A DNA stretch of 64,000 nucleotides from an uncultured Ectothiorhodospiraceae bacterium (GTDB lineage: Bacteria > Pseudomonadota > Gammaproteobacteria > Nitrococcales > Nitrococcaceae): assembly GCA_913061005.1 (NCBI GenBank), contig CAJXSH010000001.1:62001-126000 (forward strand), read 5' to 3'. This document shows, in pieces, positions 30,233 to 39,462 of the stretch. The position numbers and the translations under genes were made by a program. The notes below the pieces were generated by a model that saw nothing but the letters and a program-made list of their open reading frames with translations, made no database searches and was not told the DNA's origin. The stretch's first letter is position 1. The number at the start of each line of letters is the position of its first letter.

Positions 30233-31039
30233 GTGGCGCGAATCGTCGTGGTGACATCGGGCAAAGGGGGCGTGGGCAAGACCACCACCAGTGCGGCGCT
30301 GGCAGCGGGGCTTGCCAAGGCCGGCTACAAGACCGTCGTGGTGGATTTTGACGTGGGTCTGCGCAACCTGGATCTGATCATGGGGTGCGAACGTCGGGTG
30401 GTCTATGACTTTGTCAACGTCATCAATGGCGAGGCCAACCTCAATCAGGCCCTCATTCGAGACAAGCGTGTTGAAGGCCTGGAAATCCTGCCCGCCTCTC
30501 AGACCCGCGACAAGGACGCCCTGACCTTCGAGGGGGTGCAGTCCGTACTGGAAGGGTTGGCGGAGAACCATGATTACATCATCTGCGACTCGCCGGCCGG
30601 CATCGAGCGGGGCGCGCATCTGGCCATGTATTTTGCCGACGATGCCATCGTCGTCACCAATCCGGAGGTCTCATCGGTGCGCGACTCGGATCGGGTGTTG
30701 GGTCTGCTTGCCAGCAAGACCCGCCGCGCCGAGCAGGGGGATGCCCCGGTGGCCGAGCATCTGGTGGTCACCCGTTATGCGCCGTCGCGGGTGGGCAAGG
30801 GCGAGATGCTGAGTGTCGAGGATATCTGCGAAATCCTGTCCATCGAGTTGCTGGGGGTCGTGCCCGAGTCCAACGCCGTGCTCAACGCCTCCAACGCGGG
30901 CGTCCCGGTGATCCTCGAAGACGGCACCGATGCTGGACAGGCCTATGACGACCTGGTCGCCCGCTATCTGGGCGAAGCGCGCCCGCAACGCTTCCTCAAC
31001 GAGAAAAAGGGCCTGCTGGGCCGGATCTTCAAGGGCTAG
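30233..31039 (+). CDS. minD: Septum site-determining ATPase MinD
   Basis: Membrane-associated ParA/MinD-family ATPase that recruits MinC. The deviant Walker A motif SGKGGVGKTTT is at the N-terminus, with the following VVVDFDVGLRNLDLIMGCERR and the CDSPAGIERGA Walker B. The C-terminus GLLGRIFKG is an amphipathic membrane-targeting helix. The GTG at 30233 is chosen because GGAGG sits five bases upstream; an earlier in-frame GTG lies inside that SD. Confidence 0.97.
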   Translation: MARIVVVTSGKGGVGKTTTSAALAAGLAKAGYKTVVVDFDVGLRNLDLIMGCERRVVYDFVNVINGEANLNQALIRDKRVEGLEILPASQTRDKDALTFEGVQSVLEGLAENHDYIICDSPAGIERGAHLAMYFADDAIVVTNPEVSSVRDSDRVLGLLASKTRRAEQGDAPVAEHLVVTRYAPSRVGKGEMLSVEDICEILSIELLGVVPESNAVLNASNAGVPVILEDGTDAGQAYDDLVARYLGEARPQRFLNEKKGLLGRIFKG

Positions 31040-31043
31040 TGGC

Positions 31044-31301
31044 ATGGGATTCCTGGATTACTTTCGCTCGCAGCAGAAAAAGCGCACTGCCTCGATGGCC
31101 AAGGACCGGCTGCAGGTCATTGTGGCCCGCGAGCGCAGCCACCGTGACGGCCCCGATTATCTGCCCGCGCTGCAGTCGGATATCCTCGAGGTCATCCGTC
31201 GCTACATCGAGGTCGAGGATGATGCTGTGCGCATTCAGGTCGAGCGCGAGGGGGATTGTGAGGTCCTCGAGCTCAATGTCACCTTGCCCGAGGAAAGCTG
31301 A
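31044..31301 (+). CDS. minE: Cell division topological specificity factor MinE
   Basis: Stimulates MinD ATPase and drives oscillation. MGFLDYFRSQQKKRTASMAKDRLQVIVARER includes the membrane-binding and anti-MinCD region; the C-terminal half contains LPALQSDILEVIRRYI. Length 85 is normal. It follows minD by four bases and is the last gene of the htpG-minCDE run. Confidence 0.96.
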   Translation: MGFLDYFRSQQKKRTASMAKDRLQVIVARERSHRDGPDYLPALQSDILEVIRRYIEVEDDAVRIQVEREGDCEVLELNVTLPEES

Positions 31302-31317
31302 GCGGATGGTGGCAGGG

Positions 31318-32937
31318 TCAGCGGCCGCCGCTCTGCGCTGTCACATCGACGCGTAGGCGCAGGCGCTGACCGGGCTGAAGGTAACTGCCTTCGGCGATGT
31401 TGTTCCAGCGCTGCAGATCGGCCACGGCCACATTGAAGCGTTGGGCAATCAGATAGAGCGAATCACCACTGCGCACGGTATAGGTGACCGACTGCAGGCG
31501 ATCCGCGGGCCCGGCGCCCGTATGGACAGCGGTCTGCTGGACCGGGCCGTTGCTCCAGATCACCAGCTGTTCACCGATGCTCAGGGTGTCGCCGGGTGCC
31601 ATGCCGTTCCAGCGCGCCAGTTCTCGAACACCGACGCCATGACGCCTGGCGATGGCCCAGAAGCTGTCGCCGGCCTGGACGGTGTATTGCCGGCGCTGAC
31701 GGTTGTCGGGGCCCGTGCGCTGTCTCGCCCGGCGACGGGCATCGGCGCTCAGGCGGTACTGCCCGCTCGGCCGACTGGCCACCGGCACCAGCAGATGGTC
31801 GCCGGCCCGGATGATATGCCCGTCGATCCCGTTGCTCTGCTTGAGGGTGTCCACGGTGACATGGTAGCGATCGGCGATCTCCCCCAGCGTCTCACCGCGG
31901 GCGATGCGGTGGCGCTGCCAGCGCAGCCAGTCGCTCTCGGGGGTCTGTGCCAGCCCTCGACGAAAGGCGGGGATGTTCTCGAGCGGCAGCAGCAGGCGGT
32001 GCGGTCCATCGGGGGCGGTGGCCCAGCGGTTGTAGCCGGGGTTGAGCCGGTAGAGGGTCTCGATGTCCAGCCCGGCGAGCTCGGCGGCCAGTGCCAGATC
32101 GACCTGTCGCTCCAGCGTGACCACATCGACCACCGGTTCGTTGGGAATGGGCTGCAGCGCGATGCCGTGGGCGGCCGGGTCGGCGACCAGCTCGCTGATG
32201 GCCAGCAGCTTGGGGACATAATTCATGGTCTCGCGCGGCAGCTCCAATGACCAGTAGTCGGTGGGCCGGCCCGCCTGGCGGTTGCGCTCGATGGCCCGCG
32301 AGACCGTGCCTTCGCCGCCGTTGTAGGCGGCGACTGCCAGCAACCAGTCGCCATCGAACATCTCTGCCAGATATTCGAGATAGGTCAGCGCCGCGTCGGT
32401 GGCGGCGAGCACATCGCGGCGGCCGTCGTACCACCAGTTCTGCTCGAGCCCATAGTGCCGGCCGGTAGCCGGTATGAACTGCCAGATCCCGGCGGCCCGG
32501 CCATGGGAGTAGGCGAACGGCCGGAACGCGCTCTCGACAATGGGCAGCAATGCGAGCTCCATTGGCATGTCGCGCGCGTCCAACGCTTCGACGATATGGA
32601 AAAGATAAGGGTGAGCGCGCTCGGAGACCCGCTGCCAGTACCCGTCCAGCCCCCGGAAATGCTCGTACTGCGCCTGCACCCGGGCGTTGTCGTGGCCGGG
32701 GATGGCATAGCCGCGTCGGATGCGCGCCCACAGATCCCGCGGCGGTGTGGGCGGCGCGGCGGTTGCCGACGCGGCGGGATCGGCATTGGCATCGCGGTCG
32801 CTGGCCCGTTCGGCCGGTTCGGCCGCAGTGGGCTGTGAGGGGGTGTCGCTGACTTCGGTGGGTTGATCACCCGGCACACTGGCACAGCCGGCCAGCAACA
32901 AAACAACGCCAATGGGCAGAAACCGACGAATGTTCAC
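31318..32937 (-). CDS. mltD: Membrane-bound lytic murein transglycosylase D with three LysM domains
   Basis: Cleaves peptidoglycan glycan strands to 1,6-anhydro ends. The GTG start at 32937 (AGGA seven bases upstream) gives VNIRRFLPIGVVLLLAGCASV, a lipoprotein signal with LAGC lipobox. An ATG at 32964 inside the end of gloB would place the signal unusually far in. The SLT domain shows the catalytic Glu in LLPIVESAF, AAGIWQFIPATGRHYGL and AVAAYNGGEGTV. Three LysM repeats follow, ending at the C-terminus. It follows gloB closely, so the two are co-transcribed; mltD-gloB is also adjacent in E. coli. Confidence 0.93.
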   Translation of the reverse strand: MNIRRFLPIGVVLLLAGCASVPGDQPTEVSDTPSQPTAAEPAERASDRDANADPAASATAAPPTPPRDLWARIRRGYAIPGHDNARVQAQYEHFRGLDGYWQRVSERAHPYLFHIVEALDARDMPMELALLPIVESAFRPFAYSHGRAAGIWQFIPATGRHYGLEQNWWYDGRRDVLAATDAALTYLEYLAEMFDGDWLLAVAAYNGGEGTVSRAIERNRQAGRPTDYWSLELPRETMNYVPKLLAISELVADPAAHGIALQPIPNEPVVDVVTLERQVDLALAAELAGLDIETLYRLNPGYNRWATAPDGPHRLLLPLENIPAFRRGLAQTPESDWLRWQRHRIARGETLGEIADRYHVTVDTLKQSNGIDGHIIRAGDHLLVPVASRPSGQYRLSADARRRARQRTGPDNRQRRQYTVQAGDSFWAIARRHGVGVRELARWNGMAPGDTLSIGEQLVIWSNGPVQQTAVHTGAGPADRLQSVTYTVRSGDSLYLIAQRFNVAVADLQRWNNIAEGSYLQPGQRLRLRVDVTAQSGGR

Positions 32938-32945
32938 GAGCGATC

Positions 32946-33713
32946 CTAGAAGTGGTCTTTCCATTGGCGCAGGGCAGCAAACACCGCCACATCGTCCTCG
33001 AGGGCATGGCCCGCCTGCTGACTGGCCTGCTCGATGACCTCGGGCTTGTCCCAACGCAGAAACGGGTTGGTTGCCTTCTCTTCGCCCAGGGTCGAGGGCA
33101 GCGTCACGGCCTGACGGGCCCGCTGTTCGCGGACCTTGTCGAGCCGCTGTCGCAGCTTTTCGTTGCCCGGTTCGGCGGCGATGGCGAACTCGAGGTTGGC
33201 GAGGGTGTACTCATGGCCACAGTACAGCCGGGTCTCATCGGCGAGCTCGCGTAGCCGGGCGAGATAGCCCTGCATGGTGGCGGCGTCGCCTTCGAACATC
33301 CGTCCGCAGCCGCCGGCAAACAGTGCGTCGCCGGCAAACAGCGCGTCATCGCCGATATAGGCAATATGATCAAGGGTATGACCCGGCACCGCCATGACCG
33401 TCAACGTGGTGTCCAGGCCCGGCAGCAACACCGGGTCACCTTCGCCCACGGGCTCGGTCACCCCGGGGGTCTGCCCACCGGCGGGGCCAAAGATCGGCAT
33501 GCCGGGCTGGCTGAGGTCGGCGACACCACCGACATGGTCATGATGATGGTGGGTGAGCAGGATGGCCGAGAGGGTCAGGCCGAACCCTTCGAGGGCCCGA
33601 CGCACGGGCTCGGACTCACCCGGGTCAACCACCGCGGCATGGCTCGACTGCGGCGAGTGCAGCAGCCACGTATAATTATCCGCAAGAACGGGTATCGGGG
33701 TAATGTTGAGCAT
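32946..33713 (-). CDS. gloB: Hydroxyacylglutathione hydrolase (glyoxalase II)
   Basis: Hydrolyses S-lactoylglutathione, finishing methylglyoxal detoxification. The binuclear metal motif THHHHDHVGG is intact, with GHTLDHIAY, the FAGDALFAGGCGR loop and CGHEYTLANLEFA. Length 255 is normal. It diverges from the methyltransferase gene at 33780, and the gloB/yafS/rnhA/dnaQ arrangement matches E. coli. Confidence 0.97.
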   Translation of the reverse strand: MLNITPIPVLADNYTWLLHSPQSSHAAVVDPGESEPVRRALEGFGLTLSAILLTHHHHDHVGGVADLSQPGMPIFGPAGGQTPGVTEPVGEGDPVLLPGLDTTLTVMAVPGHTLDHIAYIGDDALFAGDALFAGGCGRMFEGDAATMQGYLARLRELADETRLYCGHEYTLANLEFAIAAEPGNEKLRQRLDKVREQRARQAVTLPSTLGEEKATNPFLRWDKPEVIEQASQQAGHALEDDVAVFAALRQWKDHF

Positions 33714-33779
33714 GGGCGAATGCTACCCCGCCCGTCGATCGCTCACAAACCGAATCAGGCCATTTTGTGGGGGTGACTG

Positions 33780-34529
33780 ATGGCGTGGCTCAATGACTGG
33801 TTCAAGACACCGGCGGGTCGGGAGCTGGCGCAACAGGAGTCGCGCCTGCTATCCCGTCGTCTGGCCGGGCTTTATGCCCGTCGGGTGCTCCAGGTGGGCA
33901 GTTACGGCGAGGGCTGCGGCCCGACGGTCTACGACCACACCCGGCAGTGGATCATGGATGCCTGTCCCGGTGAGGCGATCACGCTGCGCGGCAACAGCGA
34001 GATCATGCCGCTGGCTTCGGGCAGCGTCGACGGGATCGTGCTGGTCCATCAGCTGGAGTTTGCCGACAAACCCCATCAGGTCTTTCGGGAGGCCGCACGT
34101 GTACTGGCACCCGAGGGCCATATGCTGGTGCTCTGTTTCAACCCCCTGAGCCTTTGGGGGGTGCGGCGCTGGCTGAGTCTGCGGGCCGACGCACCGCCAT
34201 GGAACGGGACCTACCTCTCGGCCGGCCGATTGATGGACTGGATGCGGCTGCTCGGCGTGACGCCGCGACCGCGCGAGAGCATGGCACCACTGCCGCCACC
34301 CCTGTATGGTCAACGCGCACGGGGTCAGGACAATCGTCGTCGGGATGCCCGTCTGCCCCGCATCATGCGCGGCCTGGGCGGGGTCAATCTGATCATCGGC
34401 CAGAAGCGGGTCAGCGGTCAGGTCCATCCACCGGCGGTCCGTCAGCGGCGGCTGGCGATCATCCCGGGGGGGCTGGCCCAGGCCGGCGCCCGTGCAGCGG
34501 TCAGACAGGAGTGGCATGACTCAGGTTGA
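33780..34529 (+). CDS. Class I SAM-dependent methyltransferase (YafS-like)
   Basis: The substrate is unknown. The Methyltransf_11-type fold is shown by [51 protein letters not shown] and a following Trp-rich segment. The C-terminal 60 residues are basic. Its position between gloB and rnhA is that of E. coli yafS, which supports orthology. The SD is GGGGGTGA just before the ATG. Its end overlaps rnhA by 14 bases. Confidence 0.85.
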   Translation: MAWLNDWFKTPAGRELAQQESRLLSRRLAGLYARRVLQVGSYGEGCGPTVYDHTRQWIMDACPGEAITLRGNSEIMPLASGSVDGIVLVHQLEFADKPHQVFREAARVLAPEGHMLVLCFNPLSLWGVRRWLSLRADAPPWNGTYLSAGRLMDWMRLLGVTPRPRESMAPLPPPLYGQRARGQDNRRRDARLPRIMRGLGGVNLIIGQKRVSGQVHPPAVRQRRLAIIPGGLAQAGARAAVRQEWHDSG

Positions 34530-34962
34530 GATTTATACCGACGGCGCCTGTCGCGGCAACCCGGGGCCGGGTGGCTGGGGCGCCCTGCTGCGGTGGGGCG
34601 ATCAGGAGCGCACGCTCCATGGGGGTGAAGCGCAGACGACCAACAACCGGATGGAGCTGATGGCTGCCATCCAGGCGCTCGAAGCACTCAATCGAGCCTG
34701 TCGCGTCGAGCTGACCACGGACTCGCAGTATCTGCGCAAAGGCATTACCGAGTGGATGGCTGACTGGAAGCGGCGCGGCTGGAAAACCGCCGCCCGAAAG
34801 CCGGTCAAGAATCGGGACCTGTGGGAGCGACTGGATGCCCTCACAGCCCGCCATGACATTCATTGGCACTGGGTCAAAGGGCATGCCGGGCACGACGAGA
34901 ACGAACGGGTCGATGCCCTGGCCAACCGCGGCATTGATGAACTGCTGGGAGGAAGTATTTGA
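34516..34962 (+). CDS. rnhA: Ribonuclease HI
   Basis: Degrades RNA in RNA-DNA hybrids. The catalytic carboxylates are visible: Asp in [12 protein letters not shown], Glu in [10 protein letters not shown], Asp in [11 protein letters not shown] and Asp in NERVDALAN. Length 148, close to E. coli RNase HI (155). AGGAG lies four to five bases before the ATG. Its stop overlaps the dnaQ start by one base. Confidence 0.97.
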   Translation: MTQVEIYTDGACRGNPGPGGWGALLRWGDQERTLHGGEAQTTNNRMELMAAIQALEALNRACRVELTTDSQYLRKGITEWMADWKRRGWKTAARKPVKNRDLWERLDALTARHDIHWHWVKGHAGHDENERVDALANRGIDELLGGSI

Positions 34963-35690
34963 TGCGCCAGGTGGTGCTGGATACCGAGACAACCGGCCTG
35001 GAGCCCGAGGCAGGCCACCGGGTGATCGAGATCGGCTGCTACGAGCTCGAGCAGCGGCGGGCGACCGGCGAGACCTTTCATGCCTATCTCAACCCCGGCC
35101 GGCCGGTGGATCCCGAGGCCATGGCAGTCCATGGGATCACCGATGCGTTTCTGGCGGACAAACCGCGGTTTGCCGATCTGGCCCAGACGTTCGTCGCCTT
35201 TATCGCCAACGCCGAGGTGATCATTCATAACGCGCCGTTCGATGTGGGTTTCCTCGATTACGAACTCGCCCGGCTGGGTGAGGCCTGGGGCCGGCTCGAG
35301 GATCACTGCCGGGTCGTGGACAGCCTGGCGATGGCGCGGCAACAGCACCCCGGCCAGCGCAACAGTCTGGACGCCCTCTGCCGGCGCTATGGAATCGACA
35401 ACAGCAGCCGCACCCTGCACGGGGCGCTGCTCGATGCCGAAATCCTGGCCGAGGTGTATCTGGCCATGACCGGTGGGCAGGTGACATTGCATCTTGGCGG
35501 CGACGAGGGCGGTCCGGCCGCCGCCCGCATCGATCCGCCCCGACCGGTGAGCAGCGATCGCCCCCGGCTGCCGGTGATCGAACCGGCCGAGGCGGCGCTC
35601 AACGCCCATGCCGCGTGGCTGGATCGGCTCGACGAGAGCGCCGGCAAGCCCTGCGTGTGGCGGCAACTCGAGTCCGGAGCAGCATCATGA
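34962..35690 (+). CDS. dnaQ: DNA polymerase III epsilon subunit (proofreading exonuclease)
   Basis: 3'-5' exonuclease of the replicative polymerase. Exo motifs: VLDTETTG (Exo I), FIANAEVIIHNAPFDVGFLD (Exo II) and HGALLDAEILAEVY (Exo III). The C-terminal tail, which would contact the alpha subunit, is present. GGAGG lies nine bases before the ATG. Length 242 matches E. coli (243). It overlaps the following HAD gene by ATGA. Confidence 0.97.
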   Translation: MRQVVLDTETTGLEPEAGHRVIEIGCYELEQRRATGETFHAYLNPGRPVDPEAMAVHGITDAFLADKPRFADLAQTFVAFIANAEVIIHNAPFDVGFLDYELARLGEAWGRLEDHCRVVDSLAMARQQHPGQRNSLDALCRRYGIDNSSRTLHGALLDAEILAEVYLAMTGGQVTLHLGGDEGGPAAARIDPPRPVSSDRPRLPVIEPAEAALNAHAAWLDRLDESAGKPCVWRQLESGAAS

Positions 35691-36421
35691 TCCCGCGTCC
35701 CCTGCAGGCGCCGGTCGCCGTGGTGATGTTTGATCTGGACTTCACCCTGTGGGATCTCTCGGGGGTGATTCCCCATGCCGAGCAGGTCTGCCAGGGACTG
35801 CTCGAACAGCGCTATCCGGCGGTCGCCGAGCGATTTGATATCGAGTCACAGCGCTCACTGCGGGTGGAGTTGGCCGAGCAACACCCCGAGCTGGCACATG
35901 ATGTCACCCGACTGCGTCGAGCCTCGCTCGAGCGGATCGGCGCGGCGGCGGGCTATCAGGGCGCCGCCCTGCAGGCACTGGTGGAGGAGGCCTTCACCGC
36001 CTTTATCGATGCCCGGCATGCGGTGACACTCTATGACGATACCCTGCCGCTGCTGCGCGCGCTGCGTGGACAGGTGCGGCTGGGTGCGCTCACCAATGGC
36101 AATGCCGATGTCCATCGGATCGGGCTGGGCGAGTACTTTGACTTTACCCTCTCGGCGGTGGAACTCGGGGCGGCGAAACCTTCGCACCTGGTTTACGAGA
36201 CAGCGGCCCGTCGAGCCGGTGCCCCGGCGGCAGAGATTGTCCACGTCGGCGATGATGTCCACACCGATGTCTACGGTGCGGCCAACTTCGGGATGCAGGC
36301 GGTCTGGCTCAATCGCGATGGAGCGCACTGGCCCGACGAGGTGCCGGCCGTACCGCATCACGCCGTAGGCAGCCTGGCTGAACTCGAGGGGATGCTGCTC
36401 GGCCTTTTGAGGGCGGCGTGA
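35687..36421 (+). CDS. HAD-superfamily phosphatase (YigB/YjjG-like)
   Basis: HAD phosphatase of unknown physiological substrate. MFDLDFTLWDLSG is motif I with the nucleophilic Asp, ALTNGNAD is motif II, AKPSHLVYE holds the motif III Lys, and HVGDDVHTDVYGAANFGM is motif IV. A helical cap lies between residues 20 and 110. The fold and length (244) resemble YigB-type flavin mononucleotide or sugar phosphatases. It is in the rnhA-dnaQ run and its end overlaps the next gene by one base. Confidence 0.85.
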   Translation: MIPRPLQAPVAVVMFDLDFTLWDLSGVIPHAEQVCQGLLEQRYPAVAERFDIESQRSLRVELAEQHPELAHDVTRLRRASLERIGAAAGYQGAALQALVEEAFTAFIDARHAVTLYDDTLPLLRALRGQVRLGALTNGNADVHRIGLGEYFDFTLSAVELGAAKPSHLVYETAARRAGAPAAEIVHVGDDVHTDVYGAANFGMQAVWLNRDGAHWPDEVPAVPHHAVGSLAELEGMLLGLLRAA

Positions 36422-37185
36422 TGGGCGCCGAGATGCAGGGCTTCGGTCTGGTGGTGATCGGCGATGAGCTGCTCTCGGGCAAGCGGGCCGACAAGCATTT
36501 CCCGCATCTATGCGGGCTTCTGGCCGAGCGGGGGCTGGAGCTGCGCTGGGTGCGATTCGTCAATGACGAGGCCCGGCTGATCACCCGCACCCTGCAGGAG
36601 ACCGCCGAGGCCGGTGATGTGGTGTTCAGTTGCGGTGGCATCGGCGCAACGCCGGATGATCGTACCCGCCAGTGCGCGGCGGACGCCTTCGATCGCCCGC
36701 TGGCGGTCCACCCCGAAGGCCGGGCCATGCTCGAGGCGCGTTTTGGTCGTCCGGTCGAACCGGCGCGGCGGCTCAATCTGGTGAACTTTCCCGAGGGGGC
36801 GACGCTCATCCCCAACCCGGTCAACGACGTACCGGGTTTTTCGCTTTTCGATCATCACTTCTTGCCCGGCTTCCCGCAGATGGCCTGGCCGATGATGGCC
36901 TGGGTACTGGATCAGCATTACGGGCACTGGCATGACGCCGGGCGGCTGGGCGAGCGCAGCATCATCGTCCATGGCGCAAGAGAGAGCGATGTCATCCCGT
37001 TGCTCGAGCGATTCGAGGCCGACTACCCGGCACTGCGACTCTCCTGCCTGCCGAGTCTGCGCGACGAGGGCCATCAACTCGAGCTCGGGCTGAGGGGGTC
37101 GCCCGATGACATCGAAAACGCCATGCCGCGGCTTTGTGATGCCGTTGCCGCATTGGGGTTTTCCTGGAAGGAGGCCATTGCCTGA
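36421..37185 (+). CDS. Molybdopterin-binding / CinA N-terminal domain protein
   Basis: A MoCF_biosynth (MoaB/MogA/CinA-N) domain protein of 254 residues. GLVVIGDELLSGKRADKHF, FSCGGIGATPDDRTRQCAA and FPEGATLIPNPVNDVPGF are family motifs. The C-terminal CinA amidase domain is missing, so nicotinamide-nucleotide deamidation is not expected from this gene alone. Members of this short class are often just named competence/damage-inducible protein A; their function is uncertain. GAGGG lies upstream of ATG 36421, and a GTG at 36418 is also possible. Confidence 0.82.
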   Translation: MGAEMQGFGLVVIGDELLSGKRADKHFPHLCGLLAERGLELRWVRFVNDEARLITRTLQETAEAGDVVFSCGGIGATPDDRTRQCAADAFDRPLAVHPEGRAMLEARFGRPVEPARRLNLVNFPEGATLIPNPVNDVPGFSLFDHHFLPGFPQMAWPMMAWVLDQHYGHWHDAGRLGERSIIVHGARESDVIPLLERFEADYPALRLSCLPSLRDEGHQLELGLRGSPDDIENAMPRLCDAVAALGFSWKEAIA

Positions 37186-37376
37186 TGGATAGATCAACCG
37201 CACCCGGTCGGGGCCTTCTGGGGCTGCTGGCGCTGCTGATCGTGCTTGCCTATGCCGTGCCCTACGGGCTTTTGCGCGACATCCCGTCCTGGCAGGCCGC
37301 GTTTTTGTTCTGGACGCTCTTTGGTGTGGCCGCGGTGGCAGTGATCATCCGTTTGATCAGCGGGTGGCGGCCATGA
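37185..37376 (+). CDS. Small two-helix membrane protein (DUF3311-like), symporter partner
   Basis: A 63-residue protein with two membrane segments (LLGLLALLIVLAYAVPYGLL and AAFLFWTLFGVAAVAVIIRLI). Small proteins of this type (DUF3311 or YhdT-like) commonly precede sodium:solute symporters and may help their assembly. The start overlaps the previous stop by one base, and its stop overlaps the symporter start (ATGA), supporting a paired function. The family name is from memory of the pattern. Confidence 0.75.
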   Translation: MDRSTAPGRGLLGLLALLIVLAYAVPYGLLRDIPSWQAAFLFWTLFGVAAVAVIIRLISGWRP

Positions 37377-38839
37377 CCCAGGGTGTGTTGATCCTGCTCG
37401 GGGTCTACGCGCTGCTGGGCATGGCGGTGGCGTTCAGTGCCCGGCGTGGGCTTGGCGAGGGCGCCGGTGAGTACTACCTCGCCGGGCGACGGGCCGGTGG
37501 TGTTCTTTCGGCGTTGAGCTACGGCGCGACGACCTACAGCGCTTTCATGATGGTGGGCCTCGCCGGGTTGACCTATGCGGGGGGCGTGGGGGCGCTGGGC
37601 TTCGAGCTGGTCTACCTGGCCGGCCTGGGGCTGGTGGCGATATTCGGCCCCCGTTTCTGGCTGGCAGGCCGGGCCCACGGGTTCATCACGCCGGCGGAAA
37701 TGCTCAGCTATCGTTATGACAGCCCCTGGGTGGGGGGTGTGATGGCGGTGGCGGCCTGCATTTTTCTCATCCCCTACAGCGCCGTGCAGCTGATGGGCAT
37801 CGGCTATCTGCTCGAGGCGGTGACCGATGGTGCGGTGGGCTTTCAGTCGGGCATCCTCATCGGCGCGGGGCTGGCGTTGATCTGGACACTCGCGGCGGGG
37901 CTGCGGTCGGTGCTCTGGACCGATGCGCTGCAGGTGATCGTGATGCTGGTGACCAGTCTGTTGGCGGTCGGTTTTATTGTCGCTGCCCTCGGCGGTCCGG
38001 GGGATTTTCTCGATACCATCGCAACCGATCATGGCGAGTGGTTGGCGGTCCCGGGGCCGGGGCTCTTCAGCCTGACAACCTTCATCGGCCTGACCCTGCC
38101 GTGGTTTTTCTTCTCGATCAGTAATCCCCAGGTCAGCCAGCGGCTGTTTACCACCGAATCCCTGGGTGCGATGCGCACCATGCTGGCCGGATTTCTGATC
38201 CTGGGGCTCGTCTACACCCTGGTCTCGGTGGTCTGGGGCTTTTCGGCCCTGGCGCTGTTGCCCGGGCTGGAGAGTGCCGATCAGGCCACCCCGGCGCTGC
38301 TCGCCAGCGGCGCGATCCCCAAGGGCATCGCCATCGTCCTTGTGATTGGTATCGTGGCGGCGGCGGTCTCGACCGTGGACTCGATCATGCTGAGCCTCTC
38401 GGCGCTGGCCGGTCGTGATCTGTACCGGCCGCTTGCCCGGGGCGGGCGGCACGAGCTGCTGGCCGGCAAACTGGTGATGCTGCTGGTCACTGGCCTGGCG
38501 ATCGCGTTCGCCCGTCTGCAGCTCGATCTCATCACGATTCTCTCGGTGGCTTCGTCGTCCGGGTTGCTGGTGACGGTGCCGGCCATTGTGGGGTGTTTTT
38601 TCTGGGCAAGGGGCACGGCGACCGGGGCGCTTGTCAGCATCATCGGTGCCGGGGTGGTGGTGACGCTGCTGCAGGTGACCGGCAGCAACCCGCTGGGTAT
38701 CCCCGCCTCGGTGTGGGGCGGCGCACTGGCGGTGGTGCTGTTTGTCACCGCCAGCCTGCTGACCCGAGCGCCGACAGCCCGGGCCGAGGCGTTCATGCAG
38801 CCGGTGCGCGAGGGCCTGGCCCGCCATCGCGTGCTCTAG
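37373..38839 (+). CDS. Sodium:solute symporter (SSS family)
   Basis: Secondary transporter with about 13 membrane segments in 488 residues. SSS features: AGRRAGGVLSALSYGATTYSAFMMVGLAG, the GFITPAEMLSYRYDS loop, ALIWTLAAGLRSVLWTDALQ and VAAAVSTVDSIMLSLSALAGRDLYRP (the sodium-site Ser region). The substrate cannot be told; pantothenate, short organic acids, proline or other osmolytes are all possible. The ATG at 37373 is preferred over the GTG at 37364. It is the last gene of the plus-strand run and is convergent with the next gene. Confidence 0.88.
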   Translation: MTQGVLILLGVYALLGMAVAFSARRGLGEGAGEYYLAGRRAGGVLSALSYGATTYSAFMMVGLAGLTYAGGVGALGFELVYLAGLGLVAIFGPRFWLAGRAHGFITPAEMLSYRYDSPWVGGVMAVAACIFLIPYSAVQLMGIGYLLEAVTDGAVGFQSGILIGAGLALIWTLAAGLRSVLWTDALQVIVMLVTSLLAVGFIVAALGGPGDFLDTIATDHGEWLAVPGPGLFSLTTFIGLTLPWFFFSISNPQVSQRLFTTESLGAMRTMLAGFLILGLVYTLVSVVWGFSALALLPGLESADQATPALLASGAIPKGIAIVLVIGIVAAAVSTVDSIMLSLSALAGRDLYRPLARGGRHELLAGKLVMLLVTGLAIAFARLQLDLITILSVASSSGLLVTVPAIVGCFFWARGTATGALVSIIGAGVVVTLLQVTGSNPLGIPASVWGGALAVVLFVTASLLTRAPTARAEAFMQPVREGLARHRVL

Positions 38840-38865
38840 ACCGGGGTGATGGCTGCCGCCGCGGC

Positions 38866-39462
38866 TCAATCAACCCCGGCGAGCAGATCCCTTCGCAGCG
38901 ATGCCGACAAGGGTGCCCCGGCATCCAGCCAGATGCCGAAATAGGCGGCGGCAAAGTCACCACCGGGGACGGTGCCGAGCGGTTCGCCGTTGAAGTACAG
39001 GGTGGTGCCCTTTTCTGGCTGATAGTCCATGCGATACCGGTCGCCTTCACTGACCGGGCGGAAGAGGTCGTGGAACTGCTCAATGGACGATCCCAGACGC
39101 TCGCGCTCGGCGTCGGTGAGCTGCTCGGCCAGCTTGGTGTTGGCCGCGCGAATGATGTCCTCGGCGCTTATGTCGTGGAAATACTCGATGGTCAGCCGCC
39201 GTGGTGTGTCCGCTGCCAGCACGGCCTCGGCCGGCGTCTGCGGTGGCAGATGCAGCGCCGCGGCGTAAACCGTGAACACCAGCCGGTAACGGACCGTGCC
39301 CGTGCCGCTTAGCTGCAACGGCCGATCATCGATGCGAACCGTCTCGGCGAAGGTTGCACCATGGGTTTCGACCGTCTGCGCCAGGGCGCTGCCGGTGGCC
39401 AGCCCGGCCAGGGCCAGCAGCGCTGGCGCGATCCATTGCCGGGCCGGACGTGGCCGTGTCAT
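38866..39462 (-). CDS. Chalcone isomerase-like periplasmic protein
   Basis: A 198-residue exported protein with a signal peptide ending SALAQ, followed by a bacterial chalcone-isomerase-like (Chalcone_3) domain: FAETVRIDDRPLQLSGTGTVRYRLVFTVYAAALHLP, LTIEYFHDISAEDII and the GTVPGGDFAAAYFGIWLD end. Bacterial members are not known to isomerise chalcones; fatty-acid or ligand binding is the usual guess. It overlaps the upstream DUF3833 gene by ATGA, so the two are translationally coupled. Confidence 0.82.
   Translation of the reverse strand: MTRPRPARQWIAPALLALAGLATGSALAQTVETHGATFAETVRIDDRPLQLSGTGTVRYRLVFTVYAAALHLPPQTPAEAVLAADTPRRLTIEYFHDISAEDIIRAANTKLAEQLTDAERERLGSSIEQFHDLFRPVSEGDRYRMDYQPEKGTTLYFNGEPLGTVPGGDFAAAYFGIWLDAGAPLSASLRRDLLAGVD

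Noticed and set aside
33671..33676. Perfect TATAAT on the plus strand inside gloB, as promoter for the methyltransferase-rnhA-dnaQ run
   Set aside because: No -35 at an allowed distance and it lies about 100 bases upstream inside another gene. Kept only as a note.
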